Source: an uncultured Bacteroides sp.
GTDB taxonomy: Bacteria > Bacteroidota > Bacteroidia > Bacteroidales > Bacteroidaceae
Assembly (NCBI RefSeq): GCF_900547205.1
Contig: NZ_URFY01000029.1
Span: 1 to 58,741 of the forward strand
DNA: 58,741 nucleotides
Direction: 5' to 3'
Part shown: piece by piece, positions 26,575-35,667 of the stretch
Numbering within the stretch: the stretch's first letter is position 1
Layout of the letters: each line of letters opens with the position of its first letter
Notes under the pieces: model-generated
Told to the model about the DNA's origin: nothing
The model's input: the letters and a program-made list of their open reading frames with translations, nothing else
The model's database searches: none
Program-made: the position numbers and the translations under genes

Positions 26575-27837
26575 ATGGAATTAAAAAGAGTGGTAGTAAC
26601 GGGCCTTGGCGCCATTACTCCCGTTGGCAATAGTGTTCCCGAGTTTTGGGAAAACCTTGTGAACGGGATTAGTGGAGCGGGGCCTATTACACATTTTGAT
26701 GCGTCGCTATTTAAGACCCAATTTGCTTGCGAAGTGAAGAACTTCGAAGCTACGAAATACATCGACCGCAAAGAAGCAAGAAAGATGGACTTGTATACAC
26801 AATATGCCGTTGCTGTTGCCAAAGAAGCAGTTGATGATTCCGGTCTTGACGTAGAAAAAGAAGATTTGAACAGAATCGGTGTCATTTTTGGCGCCGGTAT
26901 CGGTGGTATACATACATTCGAGGAAGAAGTAGGTAACTACTATACTCGTAAGGAAATGGGTCCTAAGTTTAATCCTTTCTTCATCCCTAAGATGATATCG
27001 GATATTGCGGCCGGACAGATTTCTATAATGTATGGCTTCCATGGTCCCAACTATGCGACTTGTTCAGCCTGTGCTACTTCTACCAACGCTATTGCAGATG
27101 CTTTCAACCTGATTCGTTTGGGAAAAGCAAATGTAATTGTATCCGGTGGCTCTGAAGCAGCAATCTTCCCCGCAGGTGTGGGTGGCTTCAACGCTATGCA
27201 CGCTTTGTCAACCCGCAACGATGAGCCTACTAAGGCTTCACGTCCGTTCAGCGCAAGCCGTGATGGCTTCGTTATGGGCGAAGGTGGCGGTTGCTTAATT
27301 TTGGAAGAGCTGGAACACGCTAAGGCTCGCGGTGCGAAGATCTATGCAGAAGTTGCCGGTGTAGGTATGTCTGCTGATGCGCATCACTTGACTGCTTCTC
27401 ATCCGGAAGGACTCGGAGCGAAATTGGTGATGAGAAACGCACTGGAAGATGCAGAGATGGATCCGAAAGAAGTAGACTACATCAATGTACACGGTACATC
27501 TACTCCGGTTGGTGATATTTCAGAAGCTAAAGCGATTAAAGAAGTATTCGGAGATCATGCATTCAAGTTGAACATCAGTTCAACGAAATCTATGACAGGT
27601 CATTTGCTGGGTGCTGCCGGAGCGGTAGAATCAATTGCAAGTATCCTTGCTATCAAGAACGGCATCGTTCCTCCGACGATTAATCACGAAGAAGGTGACA
27701 ACGACGAGAATATTGACTATGACCTTAATTTCACGTTCAACAAAGCTCAGAAACGCGAAGTTAAAGTTGCCCTGTCCAACACGTTTGGATTCGGTGGTCA
27801 CAATGCCTGCGTTATCTTCAAGAAATACGCTGAGTAA
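26575..27837 (+). CDS. fabF: Beta-ketoacyl-ACP synthase II
   Basis: This 420-residue thiolase-fold condensing enzyme elongates acyl-ACP with malonyl-ACP. The Cys-His-His triad is visible: the Cys in ATCSACATSTNAI near 163-175, the first His in NVHGTSTPVGD near 304-314 and the second in STKSMTGHLLGAAGAVE near 334-350. The C-terminal NTFGFGGHNA is also diagnostic. It is co-transcribed with acpP and followed by rnc after 4 bases. Confidence 0.97.
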   Translation: MELKRVVVTGLGAITPVGNSVPEFWENLVNGISGAGPITHFDASLFKTQFACEVKNFEATKYIDRKEARKMDLYTQYAVAVAKEAVDDSGLDVEKEDLNRIGVIFGAGIGGIHTFEEEVGNYYTRKEMGPKFNPFFIPKMISDIAAGQISIMYGFHGPNYATCSACATSTNAIADAFNLIRLGKANVIVSGGSEAAIFPAGVGGFNAMHALSTRNDEPTKASRPFSASRDGFVMGEGGGCLILEELEHAKARGAKIYAEVAGVGMSADAHHLTASHPEGLGAKLVMRNALEDAEMDPKEVDYINVHGTSTPVGDISEAKAIKEVFGDHAFKLNISSTKSMTGHLLGAAGAVESIASILAIKNGIVPPTINHEEGDNDENIDYDLNFTFNKAQKREVKVALSNTFGFGGHNACVIFKKYAE

Positions 27838-27841
27838 TATC

Positions 27842-28762
27842 GTGTTACGTACCCAAATAGATAAGATAAGACTCCTGTTCCGCAAGGATAGAGAGTCTTA
27901 TCTTTGTTTTTACCGGATTCTCGGATTCTATCCACGGAATATCCAACTTTACGAGCAGGCTCTTCTGCACAAATCTTCTTCCATCCGTTCGGACAAGGGT
28001 CGCCCTTTGAACAATGAACGTATGGAATTTCTAGGCGATGCCATCCTCGACGCCATCGTGGGAGATATTGTCTATCAACGATTTGAAGGCAAGCGGGAAG
28101 GCTTCCTGACGAATACCCGTTCTAAGATTGTGCAACGGGAAACATTGAACAAACTTGCAGTAGAGATAGGATTGGATAAACTCATCAAATACTCCACACG
28201 GTCTTCCTCTCACAACAGCTATATGTATGGCAATGCTTTTGAAGCATTTATAGGAGCTATCTATCTCGATCAGGGATATGAACGCTGCAAACAGTTTATG
28301 GAGCAGCGAATCATTAACCAATACATCGACTTGGACAAGCTTTCAAAGAAAGAAGTCAACTTCAAGTCGAAACTTATTGAGTGGAGCCAAAAAAGCAAGA
28401 TGGAGGTTTCTTTCGAACTAATCGAGCAATTCCTCGACCAAGACAGCAATCCTGTGTTCCAAACAGAGGTACGCATCGAAGGGCTTCCTGCCGGAACAGG
28501 TACGGGATATTCAAAAAAAGAATCCCAGCAGAATGCTGCCCAGATGGCTATAAAGAAGGTGAAAGACCAAGCATTCATGGCAACAGTAAATGAAGCAAAG
28601 GCTCAAAATGCTGAAACAGAACCGATTCATGCCACCGATCCGGAGAATACCTTTACATCAGATGAACTTGATGTTGCCATTGCGGCAGACTCTACCTCAG
28701 AGTCTACCCAAAGCAAATGCCCATCCGACGACCTTGAATCACAAGATCGTGCTCTTCAGTAA
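27842..28762 (+). CDS. rnc: Ribonuclease III
   Basis: This 306-residue double-stranded-RNA endonuclease has the signature NNERMEFLGDAILDAIVG near 58-75 with catalytic Glu/Asp residues. GNAFEAFIGAIYLDQG near 129 holds the second acidic pair. A dsRNA-binding domain ends in KKESQQNAAQMAIKKV near 235. I propose GTG 27842 as the start, 4 bases after fabF, because the in-frame ATG upstream lies deep inside fabF. About 65 residues after the dsRNA domain are acidic and low in complexity, and the last 59 bases overlap pfkA on the other strand. Confidence 0.9.
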   Translation: MLRTQIDKIRLLFRKDRESYLCFYRILGFYPRNIQLYEQALLHKSSSIRSDKGRPLNNERMEFLGDAILDAIVGDIVYQRFEGKREGFLTNTRSKIVQRETLNKLAVEIGLDKLIKYSTRSSSHNSYMYGNAFEAFIGAIYLDQGYERCKQFMEQRIINQYIDLDKLSKKEVNFKSKLIEWSQKSKMEVSFELIEQFLDQDSNPVFQTEVRIEGLPAGTGTGYSKKESQQNAAQMAIKKVKDQAFMATVNEAKAQNAETEPIHATDPENTFTSDELDVAIAADSTSESTQSKCPSDDLESQDRALQ

Positions 28763-29714
28763 CCAGTTTTAGTTTTCCCGCCACTTCTTCGAGTGGTATG
28801 GAAGATATTTCGTCTCCTTTCAGGGCAACCATACGCCCGAACTCGCCGTTAGCAATCAGTTCAGTGGCATGACCTCCCATACGGGTAGATAGATTACGGT
28901 CGAAGGGAGTGGGCGAACCGCCACGTTGGATATATCCCAATACGGTTTCGCGGGTTTCAATGCCCGTTTCATATTCAATTTCCTGCGCTATGTATTCTGC
29001 TGCACGCTTACGACCATCCGTCTGGATGCCTTCTGCTACCACAACGATAGAATAAGGTTTCCCTCTTTTCAGCCTTTCGAGGATGGTATTCCCTATACTC
29101 TTTATACTATAAGGTATTTCGGGAACGAGAATGACATCTCCCCCGCCCGCCATGCCGGAATAGAGTGCAATCCAACCGGCTTTATGCCCCATCACTTCAA
29201 TCACCATCACTCTTTTGTGCGAGCTGGCGGTAGAATGAAGCCGGTCGATGGCATCGGTAGCAATGCTCACAGCTGAGTCGAATCCAAAAGAAATATCCGT
29301 TCCCCAGATATCATTATCAATGGTTTTTGGGACCGACACCACGTTGACACCCATTGCGGCAAACTTGGCAGCCGTCTTTTGTGTACCGTTTCCGCCGATG
29401 CAGACCACACAATCGAGTCCCATTTCTTCAATATTGCGAAGAATCAAAGCAGGCTTGTCTACATCCGAAACAACACCCCCTTTCTTGAAAGGTTTCTCGC
29501 GGGAAGTTCCCAGCATGGTTCCGCCCAGATTGAGCAAACCCGACAAGGATTTGTCTGTAAAGGATTCTACATCCTTGGTCAGCAAACCCTGAAAGCCGCT
29601 ATGGATACCTACCACTTCCATACCATAATGGTTGATAGCAGTCTTACATACGCCACGAATAGTGGCATTAATACCGGGGCAGTCTCCTCCGGAAGTCAGG
29701 ATTCCAATTCTCAT
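28704..29714 (-). CDS. pfkA: 6-phosphofructokinase
   Basis: This 336-residue glycolytic kinase has GGDCPGINATIRG near 9-21, VPKTIDNDIWGTD near 125-137, EVMGHKAGWIAL near 170 and a C-terminal GYIQRGGSPTPFDR. The Gly in GGNGTQK near 100-106 is the residue usually linked to ATP use, while PPi-dependent enzymes have Asp there. The preceding Asp of the E. coli enzyme's GGDGS motif is Asn here, so donor choice deserves a test. It is a single minus-strand gene with a weak TATCTTTA box at 29784-29791, convergent with rnc. Confidence 0.93.
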   Translation of the reverse strand: MRIGILTSGGDCPGINATIRGVCKTAINHYGMEVVGIHSGFQGLLTKDVESFTDKSLSGLLNLGGTMLGTSREKPFKKGGVVSDVDKPALILRNIEEMGLDCVVCIGGNGTQKTAAKFAAMGVNVVSVPKTIDNDIWGTDISFGFDSAVSIATDAIDRLHSTASSHKRVMVIEVMGHKAGWIALYSGMAGGGDVILVPEIPYSIKSIGNTILERLKRGKPYSIVVVAEGIQTDGRKRAAEYIAQEIEYETGIETRETVLGYIQRGGSPTPFDRNLSTRMGGHATELIANGEFGRMVALKGDEISSIPLEEVAGKLKLVTEEHDLVIQGRRMGICFG

Positions 29715-29811
29715 TGTCGTATTTTTTAGTCTAAAACTCGGGGATTGTACGAAACTAGTTAAATTTAACGATTATTTCCGTCGTAAAGATAGGAAAAAAA
29801 GATAAATAAGC

Positions 29812-29819
29812 TACTTTTG
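29812..29819 (+). promoter_or_regulatory. -7 box for the GH3-family gene
   Basis: TACTTTTG matches TAnnTTTG exactly and lies 30 bases before the start codon. No convincing -33 TTTG is seen. Confidence 0.5.
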
Positions 29820-29849
29820 CACGACTAAACATTATATGTTAAAGCAGAA

Positions 29850-31364
29850 ATGAATATAACCAAGATTATAAGAAAGACTTTTGATTCCCGATTAAAACAG
29901 ATTGACCTTTACGATAGCCAGGCTAGCGAGATACAGCATCGTGTGCTGAATCGTCTGGTGCATCAGGCTGCTCAGACAGAATGGGGAAAGAAGTACGACT
30001 ACTCTACTATCCGCAGCTATGAAGATTTCAGGAATCGTGTTCCTATTCAGACGTACGAGGAAATAAAACCTTACGTAGAGCGGCTCCGAGCTGGAGAACA
30101 AAATCTGCTTTGGCCGTCGGAGATACGCTGGTTTGCCAAATCATCGGGAACGACTAATGACAAAAGTAAATTCCTTCCGGTCAGCAAGGAAGCTTTGCAA
30201 GATATACATTATAGAGGAGGCAAAGATGCCGTAGCGCTCTATTTCCGCATCAATCCGAACAGTCACTTCTTCTCCGGAAAGGGGCTCATTCTTGGTGGTA
30301 GCCACAGCCCAAATCTTAATTCAAGCCATAGCTTGGTGGGTGACTTATCGGCCATTCTCATTCAGAATGTCAATCCGCTGGTTAACTTCGTTCGTGTGCC
30401 GAGCAAGAAAATCGCATTGATGAGCGAATGGGAAACAAAGATTGAAGCAATTGCCAACAGTACTATTCCGGTGAACGTTACGAGTCTGTCGGGTGTGCCG
30501 TCGTGGATGTTGGTGCTTATCAAGCGTGTCCTCGAAAAGACCGGCAAACAGACGCTGGAGGAAGTATGGCCTAATCTGGAAGTTTTCTTCCATGGCGGAG
30601 TGGCTTTTACGCCTTACCGCGAACGATATAAACAGGTGATTCACTCGCCGAAGATGCATTATGTTGAGACTTATAATGCTTCCGAAGGCTATTTCGGTAC
30701 GCAAAATGACCTTTCCGATCCTTCAATGTTGCTGATGATTGATTACGGAATCTTCTATGAGTTTATTCCGTTGGAAGAAGTGGATAGTGAAAACCCACGG
30801 GCGTATTGTCTCGAAGAAGTGGAACTGAACAAGAACTATGCGATGGTTATTTCCACTTCCTGCGGTCTGTGGAGGTATATGATTGGCGATACGGTGAAGT
30901 TTACCAGTAAGAATCCTTATAAGTTTGTTATCACGGGGAGAACGAAGCATTTCATCAATGCGTTTGGTGAGGAGCTGATTGTGGACAATGCCGAGAAGGG
31001 ATTGGCAAAGGCTTGCGAAGCTACGGGAGCGCAGATTTGCGAATATTCGGCAGCACCGGTGTTTATGGATAAGAATGCGAAATGCCGTCATCAGTGGTTG
31101 ATAGAGTTTGCCAAGATGCCGGATTCTGTAGATAAGTTTGCGGCGATACTGGATGCTACGCTGAAAGAAGTGAACTCCGACTATGAGGCGAAGCGATGGA
31201 AGGATATTGCTTTGCAGCCATTGGAGGTAATTGTTGCCCGGCAGGGATTGTTTCACGACTGGATGGCGCAGAAAGGAAAATTGGGCGGACAGCATAAAGT
31301 ACCCAGATTGAGCAATACGAGAGATTATATCGATAGTATGCTTGAGCTTCAGGCAGTAAAATAG
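29850..31364 (+). CDS. GH3-family acyl-adenylate/amido synthetase
   Basis: This 504-residue protein belongs to the GH3 family first described for plant auxin-conjugating enzymes. RWFAKSSGTTNDKSKFLPVS near 93-112 matches the ATP/AMP-binding P-loop. YNASEGYFG near 275 and CGLWRYMIGDTVKF near 340 match the family core, and FVITGRTKHFINAFGEEL near 362 matches the hinge. Such enzymes activate a carboxylate as an adenylate and join it to an amine or amino acid. The substrate in Bacteroides is unknown. It is a single gene, convergent with mnmA. Confidence 0.88.
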   Translation: MNITKIIRKTFDSRLKQIDLYDSQASEIQHRVLNRLVHQAAQTEWGKKYDYSTIRSYEDFRNRVPIQTYEEIKPYVERLRAGEQNLLWPSEIRWFAKSSGTTNDKSKFLPVSKEALQDIHYRGGKDAVALYFRINPNSHFFSGKGLILGGSHSPNLNSSHSLVGDLSAILIQNVNPLVNFVRVPSKKIALMSEWETKIEAIANSTIPVNVTSLSGVPSWMLVLIKRVLEKTGKQTLEEVWPNLEVFFHGGVAFTPYRERYKQVIHSPKMHYVETYNASEGYFGTQNDLSDPSMLLMIDYGIFYEFIPLEEVDSENPRAYCLEEVELNKNYAMVISTSCGLWRYMIGDTVKFTSKNPYKFVITGRTKHFINAFGEELIVDNAEKGLAKACEATGAQICEYSAAPVFMDKNAKCRHQWLIEFAKMPDSVDKFAAILDATLKEVNSDYEAKRWKDIALQPLEVIVARQGLFHDWMAQKGKLGGQHKVPRLSNTRDYIDSMLELQAVK

Positions 31365-31425
31365 AATGGTGGATAGGTATATGACCCACCAAACATAAAC
31401 ATCCCGAAAATCAGCAGATAAAAGC

Positions 31426-32514
31426 TCATAAAATTATCCCCCCACCCAGCAACAATCCATCTTTATAGAAAGCGGCAGCCTGTCCGGCAGCAATAGCCGT
31501 CAAAGGTTCGTGGAGTTGAATATGCAGGAGGTTATCCGGTGTAATAGTAACCGTGCAATGATTCTCCTGCTTTCGGTATCTGATTTTTACGATAATATCA
31601 TCATGTCCCACCAGACGTTCCTTATCGACTATATTCCAATCTTTCAATAACATCTCCGTCTTTTCAAGAGATTGTAGAGAGCCAAGTACTACTACATTCG
31701 TATCAGGATGAATTTCTTTAACGAACACCGGGCGATTGAGATGAATCCCCAATCCGCGACGCTGGCCGATGGTATAAAAGGGATATCCTTCGTGCCAAGC
31801 AACAAAATTCCCCTTTTCATCAACAAATCTGCCCTTTCGGACCACCTCTGACCAACTCTGACCAACCCTGACCAACTGCTGACCATTTCTGACCAACCAC
31901 TCTTTTAAGAAGCTCCGGTAATCCATCGGACAAAAGCAAACGCCCAAACTATCCTTCTTAGTCGCCACCTTCTGAAAACCCTTCTCCGCCGCCCATGCAC
32001 GAGCCTCCACCTTCGTAATATCTCCCATCGGCAACAGCATCCTGCCGAGAATATCCTGTTTCAGCCCCCACAAGAAGAAACTCTGGTCCTTGTCCGAATT
32101 GGCTGCATAGGTAATATAATAAGTATCTCCCTGCTTGATTTTCCGCACATAATGCCCAGTAGCAATATAAAAAATGCCCATTCCATCGGCAATTTTGGCA
32201 AGCAGTGGCCATTTGAGATAGTTATTGCACAGGGTGCAGGGAACAGGCGTACGACCTGCCAAGTATTCCCGCACAAAATACTCAACAATTTGCGAGTGGA
32301 ATACTTCGCGTGCATCATACGTGATATGGGGAATGCCAAGACGCCCGGCGAGCTCCCGCGCATCCTCCAGATATTCGGTCGAGTCGTTCAGTTCGTAGAA
32401 ACGGAAAGTGACGCCGGTCACTTCATAGCCGGCTTCCAGCAGTCGCATGGCAGCCACGGAACTGTCCGTACCACCACTCATTCCCAACAACACTCGTTTG
32501 TTTTCTCCAATCAT
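31426..32514 (-). CDS. mnmA: tRNA 2-thiouridine(34) synthase
   Basis: This 362-residue enzyme thiolates U34 of tRNA Lys, Glu and Gln. The ATP-binding P-loop is LLGMSGGTDSSVAAMRLL near 9-26 (Thr where Val is usual). The first catalytic Cys is in PCTLCNNYLKWP near 92-103 and the second in SLGVCFCPMDYRSFL near 190-204. GQRRGLGIHLNRPVF near 252 is conserved. Between about residues 205 and 225 the DNA becomes a run of 10-bp repeats (31840-31899) encoding a Gln/Val/Gly-rich stretch that looks inserted in frame. The sulfur-transfer core is intact. Confidence 0.93.
   Translation of the reverse strand: MIGENKRVLLGMSGGTDSSVAAMRLLEAGYEVTGVTFRFYELNDSTEYLEDARELAGRLGIPHITYDAREVFHSQIVEYFVREYLAGRTPVPCTLCNNYLKWPLLAKIADGMGIFYIATGHYVRKIKQGDTYYITYAANSDKDQSFFLWGLKQDILGRMLLPMGDITKVEARAWAAEKGFQKVATKKDSLGVCFCPMDYRSFLKEWLVRNGQQLVRVGQSWSEVVRKGRFVDEKGNFVAWHEGYPFYTIGQRRGLGIHLNRPVFVKEIHPDTNVVVLGSLQSLEKTEMLLKDWNIVDKERLVGHDDIIVKIRYRKQENHCTVTITPDNLLHIQLHEPLTAIAAGQAAAFYKDGLLLGGGIIL
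31840..31899. repeat. 10-bp tandem repeat inside mnmA
   Basis: On the plus strand there are about six units of the form GACCAACYCT: GACCACCTCT, GACCAACTCT, GACCAACCCT, GACCAACTGCT (11 bases), GACCATTTCT, then GACCAACC. The frame of mnmA stays open through the run. Confidence 0.85.
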
Positions 32515-32538
32515 GCTGCAAAATTAAGTATTTTCCCG

Positions 32539-32546
32539 TATCTTTG
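32539..32546 (+). promoter_or_regulatory. -7 box for the SNF2 helicase gene
   Basis: TATCTTTG matches TAnnTTTG exactly, 22 bases before ATG 32568. Its position rules out the upstream in-frame TTG at 32544 as a start, since that codon lies within the box. Confidence 0.6.
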
Positions 32547-32567
32547 GCAGTTAAAGCCCAAAAGAGA

Positions 32568-35500
32568 ATGAAAGAGAGAGTGACTAACGGAAAAGTTATC
32601 ATCGTTTTAAATGAGCATCCTGTGCTTGGTATACTGTTAATTCCTTATTTAGCGGAGAGACTGAGCGATGACACGTTGCAGTTGGTAGAACAAGCCTTCC
32701 ATGCTTCGCCCGAAGCAATGGAAGAAATGAGTGAACCGGAAAGACAAGCCATCGACATCGCTTCCCACTATACGGAGAAGTACTTGATGGGAGTTTATTC
32801 CCGCGAAAAAATAGTATCCCGCTTCCTGCGTAAATTAACTGACGATCCGGATAAAACAAAGAATAGTGTTCGCCCATTTATCGAAAAGAAGTTGTTCGAA
32901 ATGCTCCTGCTGATTCGGGAAGCCGGACTGCCTTTCTATCAAAAGCAATCGGGAAGCAAGGTGCTCTACCCCCACCACGCCTATCGCATACATCCGCATG
33001 ATGCCGAGATTCGCTTCACCTTCCATGTGGACAGCACCATCTTCAGTTATCAATTGCAATGTTACTACGACGGACATCCGTTTTCCCTAAGCGAACAGAA
33101 GCCGGTCATCGTGCTGACTTCCGTACCCTCCACCCTGCTGCTGGGGATGGAGGTATACTTCTTTCCGCACATCGAAAGCGCACGAATCCTGCCTTTCACC
33201 AAAAAGAAGTCCATCAGCGTCAGTGCTTCGCAGATAGATAAGTACATCGACAACATCGTTATCCCCATCGCCCGCTATCACAACATTGAGACGCATGGGC
33301 TGGACCTTGTGGAAGAGAAACGTGCGTCCGAAGCCTTATTGTCTCTCGAAGATACAGTGTACGACGAACTGTTGCTACGGCTGGGCTTTCGTTATGGAGA
33401 TCAGACGTTCAACCCCGACTGTTCAACCGAAATGAAGAAAATCGTCTACCGGAAAGAGTCCGACGGAATCTTCTTTTTCCAACGGGACATTGAAGCTGAA
33501 GAGAAAGCACTGCGCCTACTGACCAAATCCGGTCTGCAACAAATCAGCGACTCACATTTCAGATTGGCAGCCGATGCGCCCGAACGGTCGATTATCGAAT
33601 GGATAGGCAACCACCGGGAGTTGCTACAAAACTCTTTTCAATTATTAGGCAGCACAGGGAATGCCCCTTATTGCCTGGACGAAATACATATAGAGCAAAG
33701 TTACGATGACGGTCCCGATTGGTTTGAGCTAAATATCACTGTCGTTATCGGCAACCTGCGCATCCCCTTTTCGCGCTTCCGCAAATACATCCTCGAAGAA
33801 AAGAGGGAATATCCCCTACCGGACGGACGCATGATTCTTCTGCCCGAAGAGTGGTTTAGTAAATATGCCAATCTGCTCGAGATGGGTGTTCAGACTGATA
33901 AAGGCATCCGGCTGAAACACACGTTCGTAGGTGCCGTGCAGTCTGCCTTAGACGAGAATGGCAATAAAAAGTTTCCCGCTAAAGACAAGATACAGAGCAT
34001 CCCCGTGCCCAAAGGGCTTAAAGCCACGCTGCGTCCTTATCAGCAGAAAGGATTCTCATGGATGGTTCATCTCAACAAACACGAGTTTGGCGGATGCCTT
34101 GCAGACGATATGGGACTGGGGAAAACGCTCCAAACTCTCACTTTGCTGCAATATATATACAAGCCGGCAGTTCCGGCAGATATCTTTCAGGCTATCTCTA
34201 CGGCTCAGGAACCCGTAAGAGCGGTCAAGGAACCTGAATCACAAGCACAGCTAGTAGAAACTGACGGCCAGTTCTCCCTGTTTTCTTTTACGTCCGAAGA
34301 AGAACTGTTGCCGCTGCCGAATGAAGTTAGAGAAAAGGAAATACCGCGAGCCGACGTTCCGAAGGCTGAAAAGAGAGCCCCGAGAAAGCCGGCAACCCTG
34401 ATTGTGGTACCCACATCCCTGCTGCACAACTGGCGACGGGAAGCCAAACGCTTCACCACGCTCTCGATGGCAGAATACAACAGTTATACCGTCGTCCCCA
34501 AAAACCACCCAGAGAGATTCTTCGGACGCTACCACCTTATCTTCACCACGTATGGCATGATGCGCAACAACATCGACCTCCTCCGCACGTATGCCTTTGA
34601 ATACGTTGTGCTCGATGAAAGCCAGAATATCAAAAACAGCGACTCGCTAACCTTCCGTTCGGTCATCCAATTGCAAAGCAAGTGGCGACTGGTGCTCACG
34701 GGTACTCCTATCGAGAATTCACTCAAAGATTTGTGGGCGCAGTTCCGCTTTATACAACCGGACTTGCTAGGTGCCGAAAGTGCCTTTCAAAAGCAATTCC
34801 TCATTCCCATCCGCCAGGGGAACCCGCGCATAGAAGCACAGTTGCAACAACTAATCGCTCCCTTTATCCTTCGCAGAAGCAAAAGCGAAGTTGCCCCGGA
34901 ACTTCCTCCGCTCACCGAAGAGACGATTTATTGCGACATGACCGAAGAACAGGAAACCTACTACGAGCAGGAGAAAAACAGCTTGCGCAACATCCTCCTT
35001 CAACATCCGCAGCAAATAGATAAGTTGCATTCGTTCAGCATACTGAACGGCATCCTCCGCTTGCGCCAATTGGCTTGTCATCCGCAACTCGTCTTTCCCG
35101 AATATAACGGAACATCCGGCAAAACGGCGCAGATTCTCGAAACCTTCGACACGCTGCGCAGCGAAGGACACAAAGTGCTCATCTTCTCTTCCTTTGTCAA
35201 GCACCTGAATGTACTCGCCGATGCCTTCAGCGAACGGGGCTGGAAATACGCGCTTCTCACCGGAGCCACGAACAACCGACCGACGGAAATCGCCCATTTC
35301 ACCGAGCAAAACGACGTTCAAGCCTTCCTTATCTCACTCAAAGCAGGAGGCGTGGGACTGAATCTGACGCAAGCCGACTATGTATTTATCGTCGACCCTT
35401 GGTGGAACCCTGCCGCCGAAGCGCAAGCCATCGCCCGCGCCCACCGCATCGGGCAGAACAAGCAAGTGATTGCCTATCGGTTTATCACGCAGAACAGCAT

Positions 35501-35615
35501 CGAGGAGAAGATTCTCCGCCTGCAAGACGAGAAGCGCAAACTGGCGGAGATATTCGTCAACGACAGCGAGACACTGCCGGCATTGAGCAACGAGCAATGG
35601 GTAGATATGCTTTAG
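32568..35615 (+). CDS. SNF2-family DEAD/DEAH-box helicase
   Basis: This is a 1015-residue Swi2/Snf2 ATPase. About 480 N-terminal residues are a family-specific extension. The motor follows: motif I DDMGLGKTLQTL near 513-524, a Lys/Pro-rich insert, VVPTSLLHNWRRE near 609, motif II as DESQ near 684 (usually DEAQ or DEAH), LTGTPIENSLKDLW near 713, and C-terminal GGVGLNLTQADYV and IARAHRIGQ. It probably remodels protein-DNA or RNA-polymerase complexes using ATP. I start at ATG 32568 because of the promoter position. Confidence 0.92.
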   Translation: MKERVTNGKVIIVLNEHPVLGILLIPYLAERLSDDTLQLVEQAFHASPEAMEEMSEPERQAIDIASHYTEKYLMGVYSREKIVSRFLRKLTDDPDKTKNSVRPFIEKKLFEMLLLIREAGLPFYQKQSGSKVLYPHHAYRIHPHDAEIRFTFHVDSTIFSYQLQCYYDGHPFSLSEQKPVIVLTSVPSTLLLGMEVYFFPHIESARILPFTKKKSISVSASQIDKYIDNIVIPIARYHNIETHGLDLVEEKRASEALLSLEDTVYDELLLRLGFRYGDQTFNPDCSTEMKKIVYRKESDGIFFFQRDIEAEEKALRLLTKSGLQQISDSHFRLAADAPERSIIEWIGNHRELLQNSFQLLGSTGNAPYCLDEIHIEQSYDDGPDWFELNITVVIGNLRIPFSRFRKYILEEKREYPLPDGRMILLPEEWFSKYANLLEMGVQTDKGIRLKHTFVGAVQSALDENGNKKFPAKDKIQSIPVPKGLKATLRPYQQKGFSWMVHLNKHEFGGCLADDMGLGKTLQTLTLLQYIYKPAVPADIFQAISTAQEPVRAVKEPESQAQLVETDGQFSLFSFTSEEELLPLPNEVREKEIPRADVPKAEKRAPRKPATLIVVPTSLLHNWRREAKRFTTLSMAEYNSYTVVPKNHPERFFGRYHLIFTTYGMMRNNIDLLRTYAFEYVVLDESQNIKNSDSLTFRSVIQLQSKWRLVLTGTPIENSLKDLWAQFRFIQPDLLGAESAFQKQFLIPIRQGNPRIEAQLQQLIAPFILRRSKSEVAPELPPLTEETIYCDMTEEQETYYEQEKNSLRNILLQHPQQIDKLHSFSILNGILRLRQLACHPQLVFPEYNGTSGKTAQILETFDTLRSEGHKVLIFSSFVKHLNVLADAFSERGWKYALLTGATNNRPTEIAHFTEQNDVQAFLISLKAGGVGLNLTQADYVFIVDPWWNPAAEAQAIARAHRIGQNKQVIAYRFITQNSIEEKILRLQDEKRKLAEIFVNDSETLPALSNEQWVDML

Positions 35616-35640
35616 CACTTGCCCGATAATTATTTTAATT

Positions 35641-35648
35641 TATCTTTG
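35641..35648 (+). promoter_or_regulatory. -7 box for the HAD phosphatase gene
   Basis: TATCTTTG matches TAnnTTTG exactly, 19 bases before the start codon. A TTG at 35619-35621 may be the -33 element. Confidence 0.55.
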
Positions 35649-35667
35649 CACCCCAAAACAATTCCAT

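Noticed and set aside
27635..27841. Longer rnc start inside fabF
   Set aside because: The extra 69 residues would be translated from within fabF in another frame and do not resemble RNase III; GTG 27842 fits the family N terminus.
31367..31391. Terminator between the GH3-family gene and mnmA
   Set aside because: TGGTGG and CCACCA form only a 6-bp stem around a 13-base loop with no T run.
32519..32526. TAATTTTG box as an mnmA promoter
   Set aside because: It ends 5 bases from the start codon, which would require a leaderless mRNA. Possible but not supported.
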